From Muscardinus avellanarius (Eukaryota > Chordata > Mammalia > Rodentia > Gliridae): a stretch of 64,000 nt of DNA. The notes below the pieces were generated by a model. The model did not search any database, was not told where the DNA came from, and saw nothing but the letters and a program-made list of their open reading frames with translations. Of the stretch, positions 46,861 through 62,420 are shown one piece after another (positions within the stretch are counted from its first letter, which is position 1; each line of letters starts with the position of its first letter). The DNA is taken from contig OY726573.1 of the NCBI GenBank assembly GCA_963383645.1, positions 17,525,658-17,589,657 on the forward strand, written 5' to 3'. A program made the translations under genes and the position numbers.

Positions 46861-46916
46861 AGAGAAGTCACACCCAAGAAGTAGCTCAGTGCCTTCGGAG
46901 GTCTTTCTGCCGGCCT
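46861..46916 (+). other. GP1BA: Probable GP1BA untranslated exon 1, 3' part
   Basis: A good donor, CGGCCT|GTAAGT, ends this exon at 46916. The coding exon begins at 47355 after TCCACAG. Human GP1BA likewise has a short 5' untranslated exon and one intron before the single coding exon. Here the intron is about 440 bp because it contains a SINE. Confidence 0.45.
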
Positions 46917-47014
46917 GTAAGTTGGGGTTGGGGCCAGGGGAGGAGGAGGTTCTGGCGGAAGAGTAAGGGCCTAGGACCTGCAGCTAGCAGGCTTTGGGGG
47001 CAAGAGTGGGAGAA

Positions 47015-47215
47015 GGGAAGCCAAGCATGGTGGTGCACACCTGTAATCCCAGTACATGGGAGGCTGAGACAGGAGGAGATCAGATATGAGCCCAGCAGCA
47101 CACGGTAACTTAGCAAGACCCTATTTCAAATAAAAAATAAAACAGGACAAGGGTTGTAGTTCAGAGGTAAAACACCCCTGGGTTCATTGCCCAATACCAC
47201 ACAAAATAAATAAGT
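47015..47215 (+). repeat. SINE in the GP1BA 5' intron
   Basis: GCCAAGCATGGTGGTGCACACC to an AAAT-like tail, about 140 bp before the coding exon acceptor. Confidence 0.75.
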
Positions 47216-47359
47216 CAGTCAGTAGAGGGGAGGAGGGGAGTGGGGGCATGGCAGCTGGGCTTCTGGAAGGGATCTTAGGAGCTACAGGGCTGAGGCCCGG
47301 GTGGGGGGATGGTGTGGGCTGGCGGGGTGTCCATCAAGCTCCCCTTGTCCACAGGCCCC

Positions 47360-49321
47360 ATGCCTCTCTTCCTCCTGCTGCTCCTGCTGCCACGCCGCTT
47401 ACATGCCCATCCCATCTGTGACGTCTCCACAGTGGCCGGCCAGGTGGAGGTGAACTGTGATAAGCGGAACCTGACTGGGCTGCCTGCGGACCTGCCAGCA
47501 GACACAGCCATCCTCCACCTGGGAGAGAACCGCCTGGTCACCTTCTCCACAGCCTCGCTGGCGCCCTTCACTCAGCTCACTCAGCTGTACCTGGACGGAA
47601 ATGGGCTGACCAGCCTGAAGACTGACGCGACCTTGCCACTGCTGGAGACCCTGGATCTGTCCCACAATAAGCTAAAGAGCCTGCCCTCGCTCGGGCGGGC
47701 CCTGCCGGCGCTCAGCACCCTGGACGTCTCCTTCAACCAGTTGGCCTCGTTGTCTCCTGGTGCCCTGAGTGGCCTCAGCCAACTTCATGAGCTCTACCTG
47801 CAAAACAATAAGCTGAAAGCTCTGCCCCCGGGGATCCTGGCACCCACACGCCAGCTGAAGAAGCTCAGTCTGGCCAGCAACAACCTGGGCGAGCTGCCCC
47901 CCGGGCTCCTGGAGGGGCTGGAGGAGCTTGATACACTCTACCTGCAAGGCAACTGGCTCTACACGATACCAAAAGGCTTCTTTGGGAACCTCCTCCTGCC
48001 TTTTGCCTTTCTCCATGGCAACTCCTGGCAGTGTGACTGTGAGATTCTCTATTTCCGTCGCTGGTTGCAGGACAATACCCAAAATGTCTACGTGTGGAAG
48101 GAAGGTGTAGATGTCAAGGCTATGACCCCCAACGTGAGCAGTGTGCAGTGTGCCAATTTGTTCAAAGTACCTGTGTACACCTACCTTGGGAAGGACTGCC
48201 CCACCCTTGGGGATGGGGAAGACGAGGACTATGATTATCTGGAGGCCCCCGACAATGTGCATGCCACAAGGACCGTGGTCAAGTTCTCTACCAACACCAA
48301 AGAGCATACAACCCACAGGGGCCTACTCACCAAAGAGCCCACTGCCTCTCTCAACAGCCAAACGCCTTCTTTGCCATCAACCCAAGAATTCACTAAGAAA
48401 CCAATCACGTTCCCACCCAAACAGATCCCAGCTTCCTCTACATTCCCAACAAGCATAGAATCCACCACCTTCTCCCCAAGTCTAGAACATACTACGGAAC
48501 CCACCACAATCCCAACTACCACAAAACCCACCACCACCCCGACCACCAAACCCACCATGATCCCAACCACCCCAGAGCCCACTACCACCCTACTTACACC
48601 AGAACCCCCAACCTCAACTGCCCCAGAGCCCACCACCACCCCAACCACCCCAGAGCCCACCACCCCAACAACCCCAGAGCTTACCACAACCCTAATCAGA
48701 CCAGAACTCCCAACCTCAACCACTCCAGAATTGACCACAACCCTACTCACACCAGAATCCCCAACCTCAACCACCCCAGAGCCCACCACCACCCCGACCA
48801 CCCCAGAGCCCACCACAGACTTGACCACCCAAGAACCATTCTTTATCACAGAATCCACCTCACTCCATACTACCTCAGAACCCATCACATGGGACCTCCT
48901 TAGCATCATGAAGACCCATGAGAAGTCTCAATGGGATTTTGAAAGCTCCAGAGACCCTTTTCTTGACTTTGACTTTTGCTGTCTTCTCCCTCTGGGCTTC
49001 TACATCTTGGTTCTCCTCTGGCTCCTGTTTGCCTGTGTGGTCCTCATCCTACTGTTGACCCAGATCTGGCATGTGAAACCACATGTCCAGACCACACAGC
49101 TGGAGGTGGAGAGGGGAAGACAAGTGATTGTGCCTCGGGCGTGGCTGCTCTTCCTCCAAGGGTCCCTGCCTACCTTTCGTTCTAGCCTCTTCCTGTGGAT
49201 ACGGCCTAACGGGCGTGTGGGGCCTCTGGTACCTGGACGGCGGCCCTCAGCCCTGAGTCAGGGTCGTGGTCAGGACCTGCTGGGCATGGTGGGCATTAGG
49301 TACTCTGGCCACAGTCTCTGA
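47360..49321 (+). CDS. GP1BA: Platelet glycoprotein Ib alpha chain
   Basis: Receptor for von Willebrand factor on platelets, in the GPIb-IX-V complex. A single coding exon of 653 residues. The start is the ATG 5 nt after the acceptor at 47354; the open frame extends upstream but those codons are intronic. A 16-residue signal peptide precedes HPICDVS. Leucine-rich repeats follow an N-terminal Cys pair (C4, C17 of the mature chain), then a Cys-rich flank with [14 protein letters not shown], the beta-switch contacting VWF A1. Next come a short acidic tyrosine patch (DEDYDYLE), a Thr/Pro mucin stalk with a 17-residue repeat, paired Cys before the membrane (DFCC, which links GPIb-beta), one membrane segment, and a tail keeping the filamin-binding stretch and the 14-3-3 motif RYSGHSL. 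The tail is shorter than human just after the membrane. Confidence 0.97.
   Translation: MPLFLLLLLLPRRLHAHPICDVSTVAGQVEVNCDKRNLTGLPADLPADTAILHLGENRLVTFSTASLAPFTQLTQLYLDGNGLTSLKTDATLPLLETLDLSHNKLKSLPSLGRALPALSTLDVSFNQLASLSPGALSGLSQLHELYLQNNKLKALPPGILAPTRQLKKLSLASNNLGELPPGLLEGLEELDTLYLQGNWLYTIPKGFFGNLLLPFAFLHGNSWQCDCEILYFRRWLQDNTQNVYVWKEGVDVKAMTPNVSSVQCANLFKVPVYTYLGKDCPTLGDGEDEDYDYLEAPDNVHATRTVVKFSTNTKEHTTHRGLLTKEPTASLNSQTPSLPSTQEFTKKPITFPPKQIPASSTFPTSIESTTFSPSLEHTTEPTTIPTTTKPTTTPTTKPTMIPTTPEPTTTLLTPEPPTSTAPEPTTTPTTPEPTTPTTPELTTTLIRPELPTSTTPELTTTLLTPESPTSTTPEPTTTPTTPEPTTDLTTQEPFFITESTSLHTTSEPITWDLLSIMKTHEKSQWDFESSRDPFLDFDFCCLLPLGFYILVLLWLLFACVVLILLLTQIWHVKPHVQTTQLEVERGRQVIVPRAWLLFLQGSLPTFRSSLFLWIRPNGRVGPLVPGRRPSALSQGRGQDLLGMVGIRYSGHSL
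48572..48826 (+). repeat. GP1BA: GP1BA mucin-stalk VNTR: 5 units of 51 bp (17 residues)
   Basis: Five consecutive 17-codon units each begin Pro-Glu-(Pro or Leu)-(Thr), for example [17 protein letters not shown] and [17 protein letters not shown]. The length is exact in all five, with no indel. Units 1, 3 and 4 share one internal pattern and units 2 and 5 another. Each is rich in Thr/Ser for O-glycosylation. The human stalk varies by 13-residue units instead. Confidence 0.9.
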
Positions 49322-49439
49322 AGGTGAGTGGTTTCGGGGACACCTTGAGAGAGGCTCTGATGGGTTCTCCTATTGGGATCTAGCTGGGAGCGGGTAAGGA
49401 AGGCACACAGAACCATGGAAAGGTCTTAATTGCTTTTTC

Positions 49440-49650
49440 CCCTTTTCTTGTGGTACTGGGGATTAAAGCCAGGAGCATTATACCTCTAAGCTAGAACCCC
49501 AGCCCTATTTTTTAGCCTTTATTTTGAACAGGGTCTCACTAAGTTTTGGAGGGCCTAAGTAGCTGAGGGTGGCCACAAACTTGCAATCCTCCCGTCTCAG
49601 CCCTCCCAAGTACTGGGATTACAAGTGTGTGCCACCACGCCTGGCTTCTT
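49440..49650 (-). repeat. Inverted SINE in the presumed GP1BA 3' UTR
   Basis: TTGTGGTACTGGGGATTAAAGCC to ACCACGCCTGGC. Confidence 0.75.
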
Positions 49651-51200
49651 AATTACGTTTATACGAAGCCCCCTCTATGCATCTAGGCACACAATCCCGG
49701 GCCCCACAATTGGGAGGTGTGTGAGACGATGGAGTTGGGAGGGTCACATTTCCCTGTGTTGTTGGGGAATTGCTCGGCCACCGGGTTCCTGCATTACTTT
49801 GAGGAAGTTTAAGTAAAGCAAATAGAACAGTGCCTGGCTCCCACGGGTACCCACACATAGAAGAACATCTGGGAAGCGACATATTGAGATGGGAGCACTG
49901 GGTGTCATAACTATAGATTTTTTTCTCTGCTTAGCATTTTATAGTTTCCCACCATCATTGCATATCCTTTGCATAATAAAAATAATTTCAAAAACAAAGT
50001 GTAGTTTTTTGGGTTTTTTTGGAGAGTGATTGGGACACCTGTTACAAGCATTCCCCAAATCCCAACTGTCCCAGCCAGGTCTCAACTACTCACCAACAAA
50101 CCACTAGTCTCATAGCCGGCACCTCCCCCGCCTAGCTGGCTCCTCTGCTGCAGGGGTGGCCTCTCACCAGGCCACCTCGAGCAAGAGCTCCAGGAGGGGA
50201 CAGTGAGTCTCCCCGGAGTGGAGGGGCATTGCTGAAGCCTGCCTGCCTGCAGCCTGCAGTACCAGGGCGAAGGTGGATACCTGCTCACACCTGCAGCCTC
50301 CTCACCCTCCAGGTCAGTAAGAAAGAAGAAGGGTGTGGGCCTGGCAGGTCTTCCCGGTGGGCTTGACAAGTCTCAGGTTTCCTGTTCTCAAGACAGGATG
50401 CAGGCAAGAGGGTCTTCTTTCTCCGAGTTCCATTGATGCCACCATGCCCTAACCATACTAGTGAGGCCTTCCCTTCATTTCGACATACTCAGCCTGACCC
50501 AGGACTTGGGGCTTAGAGAATGGGAATGTATGCTCCATATTTCTGGCTCCATGGAGACCGCCCCCTGATGGTTCTGGAAGGATCTTCCTAACTGGAGAAG
50601 CTGACTGCGTCTCTCTCCTGCTTTTAACTCTTCCCCAGGTGGAGGACAAACTGAAACGCAGCAATCAATGCTTCCCTGCACCGACTTCTCCCTACGCACT
50701 TCACCATCTGTGCTTGAACCACTGCGAACATCTCACAGGTCACCTGCCCCAGTAAATGTTTCTCCCCTGACCTTTGCCCTCACACCAGGTCTGCCCCACT
50801 CTCTCCCAACCTGTCTGACTGCTACTGTGTGCTCGCCTCTCCTCCTAGGCTGGGCCGAGTGCTCCAAACTACCCTGCAATACTCTATTGCTATAGCTTGC
50901 TTCCCAAACCGTGCCATCTTGCTGGACTGGAAACTCTTTAAGGTCCAGGATTCAAATGTCTCAAGTAGCCACCAAGGCCCAAGACTGAGCAGAGAAGGGA
51001 GTTAGTGGCACAGGAGCCAGGATGCATAGCAGCCCCTTGCTATGACAAGGTTCTACCTAGGGGTCAGCTCTGACCTGCTGCTGGCCTATCCGCTGGCCCG
51101 GCGGGTGGGCATCAGGCCTCCACACCCCACCCAGCATGACCTGCCTGTGCACCTCTTGCTCCAAGAGACTTTGTAGACCACAAACCACACTTTCTCCCCC
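49650..51200. other. GP1BA-SLC25A11 intergenic unique DNA
   Basis: About 1.5 kb without SINEs after the GP1BA 3' end. I see no exon with matching splice sites and no recognisable repeat. Confidence 0.5.
49975..49980 (+). terminator. GP1BA: Likely GP1BA polyadenylation signal AATAAA
   Basis: First clear hexamer downstream, in GCATAATAAAAATAATTTC, about 650 nt after the stop. A SINE at 49440-49650 lies between, so the 3' UTR would include it unless an earlier variant signal is used. Confidence 0.5.
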
Positions 51201-51204
51201 ATTA

Positions 51205-52015
51205 CTGGGGATTGGACCCAGCAGCATTATTCTACCTCTGAGCTATACGTTAGGTCCATTTGATTTTTCATTGTACTGGGGGTGGAACCCAGGGACATTC
51301 TATTTCTGAGCTGCAACCCCAGTCCTATTTTATTCTTTTATTTTCAAACAGGGTCTCTCTTTTTTTTTTTTTAGTGGTACTGGGGGTCCATGGAACCCAG
51401 AGGCTTTCTACCTCCGGGATATACTCCCAGACCTATTTTATATTTTATTTGGAAACAGGGTCTCACTAAGTTGCCGAGAGCCTCACTAAGTAACTGAGGC
51501 TGGCTTTGAACCTGCGCGATCCTCCTGTCTCCGCCTCCCTAGCGTGGGGATTACAAGCGTGCACCACCACGCCCGGCCAAACAGGGTCTCAATAAGTTGT
51601 GAAAGGCCTCACTAAGTTGCCAAGGCTGGCCACAAACCTGCAATCCTCCTGTCTCAGTCTCCAAAGTATTTGGATTACAAGCATTCACCACTGTACCTGG
51701 CTGTTTATTTTTATTTTGAAACAGGGTCTAAGTTGCTGAGGCTGTCTTTGAACATGCTATCCTCCTGTCTCAGCCTCTCAAGTACAGGGGTTATAAGTGT
51801 GTGCCACCATGCCCAGCTGGGACACTTGTGTGTGTGTGTGTATGGTGGGGGGTGCTGGGGATTGAACCTAGGGGCATTCTATCCCCAGGCTACACCTCCA
51901 GCCCTATTTTATTTAAAAACAGGGTCTTGCTAAGTAGTTGAAGCTAGCTTCAAATCTGCCATCCTCCAGTCTTAGCCTCCCAAGCACTCAGATTACAGCC
52001 TCCACCACCATTCCT
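51205..52015 (-). repeat. Inverted SINE stack with one nested copy
   Basis: The inverted ID part at 51270-51350 is split by a complete inverted subfamily B copy (51360-51580); the interrupted copy resumes with AAACAGGGTCTC. Two more inverted copies reach 52015. Confidence 0.75.
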
Positions 52016-52144
52016 GGTTTGGAACCACACTTCTTGAGAATTGGATGAAGAAGTCACTCTCCCCAGCTAGCTCAGGTCTCTGGCCAACATCCTTCCTTTT
52101 CTCAAGCTTTGGGTCTGGCTCCAGTGCCCACCTCCATAAGCCTG

Positions 52145-52189
52145 CTTATCCACCCCCAGCCCACAAAAGTCTGACTCAGTCTCTTTATC
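52145..52189. promoter_or_regulatory. Candidate GATA / NF-E2-AP-1 / GATA cluster
   Basis: CTTATC at 52145-52150, TGACTCA at 52172-52178 and TTATC at 52185-52189, in SINE-free DNA between GP1BA and SLC25A11. Each motif is short; the arrangement is what prompts the entry. Confidence 0.3.
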
Positions 52190-52516
52190 CCCGCCCTCTT
52201 TAGGAGGCAAAAGCAGTCACCAGATCCCAGAGGCTCTTCCTGGGGATTAACACAAGATGATCTGTGCACCTGCTGTGTTCCCCGGCAAGTGGCAGGAAGA
52301 GGCGCACGGGGCCTGAAGTTTTGGTTTCTTTGCCCTGTGCTGCCGCCATGACTGATTTACACAGCGTTTGCGTAAAACCAGCGGTGCTTTTTTAAAATAA
52401 TTTTTTCTTGAAAACTTCAGTTCCTGTTCTCCAGGGGCATCAGCTTCTTTGTCCAGGCTCCTCCCCCTCTTGACTCCCACAACTCTCCAGATTTGGGGGT
52501 GATGTTATCAATCCAA

Positions 52517-52522
52517 TTTATT
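52517..52522 (-). terminator. SLC25A11: SLC25A11 polyadenylation signal AATAAA
   Basis: Minus-strand ATCAATAAATTGG about 420 nt after the stop; plus-strand TTTATT. Confidence 0.7.
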
Positions 52523-52937
52523 GATTAAGTCCTCAGTGAGGGGGGACCGCATCCTCCCACTGCGGACCCTTTGACCATCTTGACAGCTTCTGCTCTCTCC
52601 TGTCACCTCTGCCCTGCCTTGGTTTCCCTACTTGTGAGGGAACTCTTCTGTCTTGTGTGTCCTGAAACTAACACCCGAGACTAGAAATCCTGTTTCCTAG
52701 CTCCTCGAAGGAATAGCCAGGAACAGACTGCTCATAAGAATCAAGCCAAGCAGGGCAAGCTGGGGCAGAGGGGAGAACAGGCCAACGTCCTTTATCGCAA
52801 AGGAGGAAACCGAACTACGGAGGGGAAATAAATAGAGGAGCCTGGGGCAGCGAGTCCAAGCCCCCCGGGGTGCAGTGACTGTGGGAGCTATGGGTGACTG
52901 GGAGCCCAGGCGCCACGGCTCCAGGTCTCCTGCCACC

Positions 52938-55465
52938 TCAGCCACTGAGGAAGAGACGTTTGTAGGCTTTGTTCATCTGCTCCAAGAAGATGAAGGTGAG
53001 GACAGTGTGGGGGCCCAGGCGGGCATAGTACGGCGTGAAGCCCTTCCATAGGCTGAAGAAGCCCTCATATCGGACAACCTTCATCAGCACATCCTAGACA
53101 GACAGACAGGAAAGAAGGGTGATGGGGCTAGGACCTGGCCTCTGGGACCCTGCCCCTTTACCCAGCTTCCTTCATAACCTTCCCAGAGAAGCTTTTTTGT
53201 GGTTGGTCCTGGCAGTCTACCTCCAAGATACACCCCCAGCACTATTTTATTTTTATTTTGAAATGTCTTGCTAGGTTAATGAGTCTCACCACTTGCTGAG
53301 GCTGTCCTCAAACCTGCAATCCCCCTGTCCCAGCCTCCCAGTCCTGGGATTACAAGTGTGCGCCACCCCCCCGCCCCAGCTTTCCCAGGGCACCTGATGC
53401 TCTGGCCCAAGTCCCCAGCCCTGATTCCTCACCAGCCCGTTCTTGTATTCTGGCTTTCCATCAATCATTCGCATGTTCTGGATCCTGAAAAAGAGGAAGC
53501 AGGGACTGAGGATGCAGTTCAGTGGCTGAGTGCTTGCCTAGCATGAATGAGGCCCTGGGTTCAATACCCTAGGACCACCGAAAATAGAAAGAGAGAAGAA
53601 GGAAAAAGCGGAGGCGTTTAAGAGTCAGAAAGAGATCCCTCCCCCACGCCCCTCCAGGCCTAGGTGTACACACCTACCTGGTCTTGACAATGTCCACGGG
53701 CATGGAGGCGGCAGTGGTGACAAGGCCACTGATCATACTGGCACAGAAGTGGCACAGGATATTGTCAGAGAAGTAGCCTGGAGAGGGTGGGGGCAGCAGA
53801 GGGCCACAGTCAGCTTAAAGATGGTCTAGCCAGGCTGGACGCAGAAGCCCAGCTGTGAGTGTTACCTGAATCGAGTAGAAACTGCTTCGACTGAGAGTAG
53901 GAGGCGAGCTGGGCAGCATTGACGACGACAGCTCGAGCCATGGTAGGGATACAGCCCTGCATGGGATAGAGATGAAAGTCAGAAATGCTCGGGACCTGAC
54001 CCCACCTCCCTCAACTCTCCAGCCCCTTTCTCACCCGCCACAGCGTGGGGACTCCCTCTTCCTTCGCGATTCGAACCAGGGCATTAAACACGTTTTTGTA
54101 CCCACGGCGCTGGTCAGCTGGAAGCCTGGTAGGAAGGTAGGGAGAGGCTAAGATCAGGAGAATCCACGGGATCAAAGAGTGGGAGCCTGAGCAAACAAGT
54201 GCTCTGCTCCAAATCTGGGAATTAAAAAAAAAAAAAAAAAAAAAAAAACCAAAACCAAAAACTGGTCCTCCTATTCTAGATTCCAGGAATGGGGATGGGG
54301 TAGGCTCAGACCTGGAACTCACCGACCATCAGCAGTCATACGGATAAGCGCCACCTCAGCTGGTGTTCCCACAAATGCACCAGTTGCGCCTGCGGTCATG
54401 CCAATCAGGGCCTTCAGCAGAAAGCCAGGAGGTGTACCATCAGCCCCAGTCAGGCGCTCAAACAACACCGTATAGATGCCAAGGCGAGTAGTGGTGTAGG
54501 TGGCCTGGCGCAGCAGACCAGCTGACAGCCTACAAAGCAAAAGGGTCAGTGCATCAGGCCAAGGTTTAAACCAGCCAACCCACACCCTTCCCCCAACCCG
54601 AGGCCCCAGTACCCAGTGTAAATGCCCTTCAGCCCTTCTGTCTTCAGGATGCTGGTGAGGGCATGGAAGCTGGTTTTGTACTCTCTTGTCTTGGCCCCTT
54701 CCCCACTCAGCTGCATCCGGTTCTTCACCAGGTCCAAGGGCTGTACAAAAACTGTAGCTCCCATCCTGGGGGAAGGCAGGCGTGAAACCAAGGGTCAGGT
54801 GTCCCAGATCTATTAATGCCTACTGCAGTCTGGCAGCAAGGAGTTACAAAGGTCAGGGCCTGCGATGTGGCTAAGGATTCAGGAGGCTGGTGGGCATGTT
54901 TATGAGAGCGTGTGTACACCAAGAGTAATGTCTGAAAAGTACAGTTGTCCAGTAGGGGCATGCAACCAAAGTGCTCCAGGCAGCTCCATGGGGTCGAAGC
55001 AGTGAGTTGGGACGGCATGCAATCTGGCCCAGGAAAGAGAGGAGGGGGGCAGCCATGACTTGGGACTCCAAGTAGTCCTGTAGAGAGCCTATGATAATCT
55101 GGAACCCCATAAAGCTAGGCAGAGCCAAGCAGTGAGCTGGGAAACTCAGGTGGCCCAGCAAAGGTCGTGCACGGACCCCTCATGCAGCCCATTAGGGACT
55201 CTGCAAAGCATGAAAAGATCCTGGCAGTCCATCAAGGACTTCGCAATCGTCTGGGGCTCAGGCTGACCCCCGCGCACACTGAGTTCACTGTAACAGATCC
55301 AGAGATGAACCGGGCCCTGATCCTTGCGCCCGTCCCTTCCTCCTCCTTTCCCATCCGGGCCTGAGCTTACCCGGCCAGGCCCCCAAACAGGAACTTGACA
55401 GACTTAGGGGAGGTACGGGGCTTCCCGTCCATCCCACCGGCCCCGGGACTCGCCGTCGCCGCCAT
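52938..55465 (-). CDS. SLC25A11: Mitochondrial 2-oxoglutarate/malate carrier
   Basis: Inner-membrane antiporter exchanging 2-oxoglutarate for malate, part of the malate-aspartate shuttle. Eight exons on the minus strand: 55465-55371, 54765-54613, 54529-54323, 54125-54035, 53956-53866, 53777-53678, 53484-53433, 53093-52938. They sum to 945 nt, giving 314 residues, the human length. The three tandem carrier repeats show their signatures: PLDLVKNR in repeat 1, PAEVALIR in repeat 2 and PVDIVKTR in repeat 3. The N-terminus is MAATASPGAGGMDGKPRTSP and the C-terminus KRLFLSG. Few substitutions from human, for example Val for Ala in the third signature. Confidence 0.97.
53200..53375 (-). repeat. Inverted SINE in SLC25A11 intron 7
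   Basis: TCTACCTCCAAGATACACCCCC to GTGCGCCACCCCCCC; lacks most of the ID part. Confidence 0.7.
53500..53590 (+). repeat. Stand-alone full-length ID element
   Basis: GGACTGAGGATGCAGTTCAGTGGCTGAGTGCTTGCCTAGCATGAATGAGG... keeps the full tRNA-like A and B box spacing and has no B1 head; A-rich tail. Probably older than the dimeric family. Confidence 0.75.
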
Positions 55466-55960
55466 CGCCACTCAGTGGCCCTCAGCTCCGGGTCTCGAGC
55501 GCGCGCGCGGCCCCGCTCGCGCCCAAGGTGACACCAAGCGCGCAACAGGGCGAGGGCGCGCGCACGCCCCTCCGGCTCCCAGGTCCAGCACCGGCACCAG
55601 CTGGAAGCTGGCGCGGGCGCAGGCGCAGGCGCAGGCGCGCGGCGCAAAGGCGGCCGGGAAAGGCGGGGCGGAAGGAGGAGCGTGAAGGATGCGAGTGGCA
55701 AAGGGGCGTGGCTGCCTTAGGAAGCCAGCTAATAGGCGCAGTCTTCATCGAATTGGAATCGCGGGAAAATAGGAACGAGTTTGTTTGAATGTCTCGCGAG
55801 AGCCAGCGACTCGGGCGAGGCCGAGGGCGGACTCGTCTCGCGATAGGTAGAGCAAGCTTTCAGCGGCGGGGCAGAGAGGAGGGAGAGGACTCTCGCGAGA
55901 TTTGCAGGTACGGCGGCAGCGGCCGAAGGTACGGGAGGTTTGTAAACAGGGCAGCTCCAG
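55330..55960. promoter_or_regulatory. Bidirectional CpG-island promoter of SLC25A11 and RNF167
   Basis: CG-dense, TATA-less DNA between divergent genes whose start codons are about 1.03 kb apart. It includes alternating CG runs at 55495-55630 and three TCTCGCGAGA-type elements at 55792-55900. A candidate RNF167 untranslated first exon ends at 55907 (TTTGCAG|GTACGG), with another possible donor at about 55929. Confidence 0.75.
55792..55900. promoter_or_regulatory. Three TCTCGCGAGA-type palindromes
   Basis: Perfect copies at 55792-55801 and 55891-55900, and an 8/10 copy (TCTCGCGATA) at 55836-55845. This palindrome is a known promoter element of housekeeping CpG islands, often in divergent promoters, and is linked to ZBTB33/Kaiso and to orientation-free transcription. 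Confidence 0.85.
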
Positions 55961-56368
55961 GGGTAGTCTCGGGTGCTCAAAGGAAACGCTTAGATCGCGT
56001 TCTGATCATTGGTGCTCCCTCCATCTCCGCAGGCACTCTCTCCATCTCTAACATTTTCCTTAACTGGCCTTTTAGGACCGGAAGTCCTTCATCTTGAGCA
56101 TCCAGTGCCGGCAGCGGCCTGACTTTCCTTGCCGGAAACCCTTTTCCAGGAGCTAGGAAGACAGCCCACCTGGCCGGAAGTCCCACCTCCTGAGCTCCCC
56201 CACCCTTCCAGAAGTTTTTCTGTCACCTGTGTTTGCCTCTGTTCTTTTTCCCGTTTTATCTCTATACTAAAAAGGGATAGTTAGTGTCCCCCTTCCAGCT
56301 CCACCCAACAGGTTGGCCATCTCACTCCCCGAGTCGGGATTCCTTCCCTGGCGCCCCCATGTAGTTGA

Positions 56369-61699
<5,331 letters not shown>

Positions 61700-61878
61700 T
61701 ACTTCACTGCACCCAGTACTCTGGTGACCTTTTTGCACAGGCCCTCATCCTCCCTCCCTCTCCTGTCTAAACTGAGGGATGGGGCATTTCTACTCCAAGT
61801 TTCGCTTACCCATCCCCGTCCTTTTGAGGGGCGGTAGTGGGGGAGGGCCAAAGGGACTGGGCCTTCATTTCTTGGGTT

Positions 61879-61884
61879 AATAAA
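61879..61884 (+). terminator. RNF167: RNF167 polyadenylation signal AATAAA
   Basis: GGTTAATAAAATTG, 180 nt after the stop at 61697-61699. Confidence 0.85.
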
Positions 61885-61904
61885 ATTGTTTTTGTGGACT
61901 AAAA

Positions 61905-62410
61905 AAGGTCAAGGTCTTTTCAGTTTAAAAAGAAAATCCATTGGGAAAATCACCTTTTTTTCTGTCATGAAGGGGCAGGAGAGCCCTGAAACACACTAAC
62001 CTGGTCACGGGGACAGCCCGGCGAGGGCTCGCAGTGAGTCAGATGGGAGCCCCACCTACACATGAGGATGACTCAACTGGCCCTGCCTTGCCCGCAGGCT
62101 TGGACTCATAGCTAGTCTGGATGGCCCTATTCCATTACCTACCAATTCAAACAACTAGTACATTGGAGGACCTTGGCCTAGAAATACCACTGTGGAGGGG
62201 CTAGGCCAGCTTCACTTGATACAAGTGCTTAGTCCCGTATGTGGGGTAGAGCATAAAAATGGAAGGAACAGGGAGGATTCAGTCTGACACAGGCAAGAAA
62301 TGCAGACAACTGGATTTTGTTACACCACAGCCAGGAGAGGCAGTAGCAGATCAGTCTTTCCCCCATCTGGATACCTAAGCTCAAATCACACAGCACCTTG
62401 TTAGTAGAAT
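61905..62410. other. RNF167-PFN1 intergenic gap
   Basis: About 500 bp of unique sequence between two convergent poly(A) sites. I recognise nothing in it. Confidence 0.6.
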
Positions 62411-62414
62411 CTTT

Positions 62415-62420
62415 TTTATT
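62415..62420 (-). terminator. PFN1: PFN1 polyadenylation signal AATAAA
   Basis: Minus-strand CTGAATAAAAAAG, about 240 nt after the stop. RNF167 ends tail-to-tail with it about 530 bp away. Confidence 0.8.

Noticed and set aside
47309..47359. Upstream in-frame ATG extending GP1BA by 17 codons
   Set aside because: These codons lie before a clear TCCACAG acceptor at 47354 and do not encode a signal peptide; the ATG at 47360 gives the conserved leader.
48572..48826. CRISPR-like direct repeats
   Set aside because: Coding, contiguous units without spacers in a mammalian gene.
48235..48909. Val/Gly/Ser-rich 224-codon frame antisense to GP1BA
   Set aside because: Mirror image of the Thr/Pro repeat; no independent support.
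53500..53590. tRNA gene
   Set aside because: It has tRNA-like A/B box words but no complete cloverleaf, and has an A-rich tail; it is an ID SINE.
55285..55701. 138-codon minus-strand frame and overlapping plus frames in the CpG island
   Set aside because: Long frames without stops are expected in CG-rich DNA; the sequence overlaps the real SLC25A11 start in another frame and is Arg/Ala/Pro-rich without motifs.
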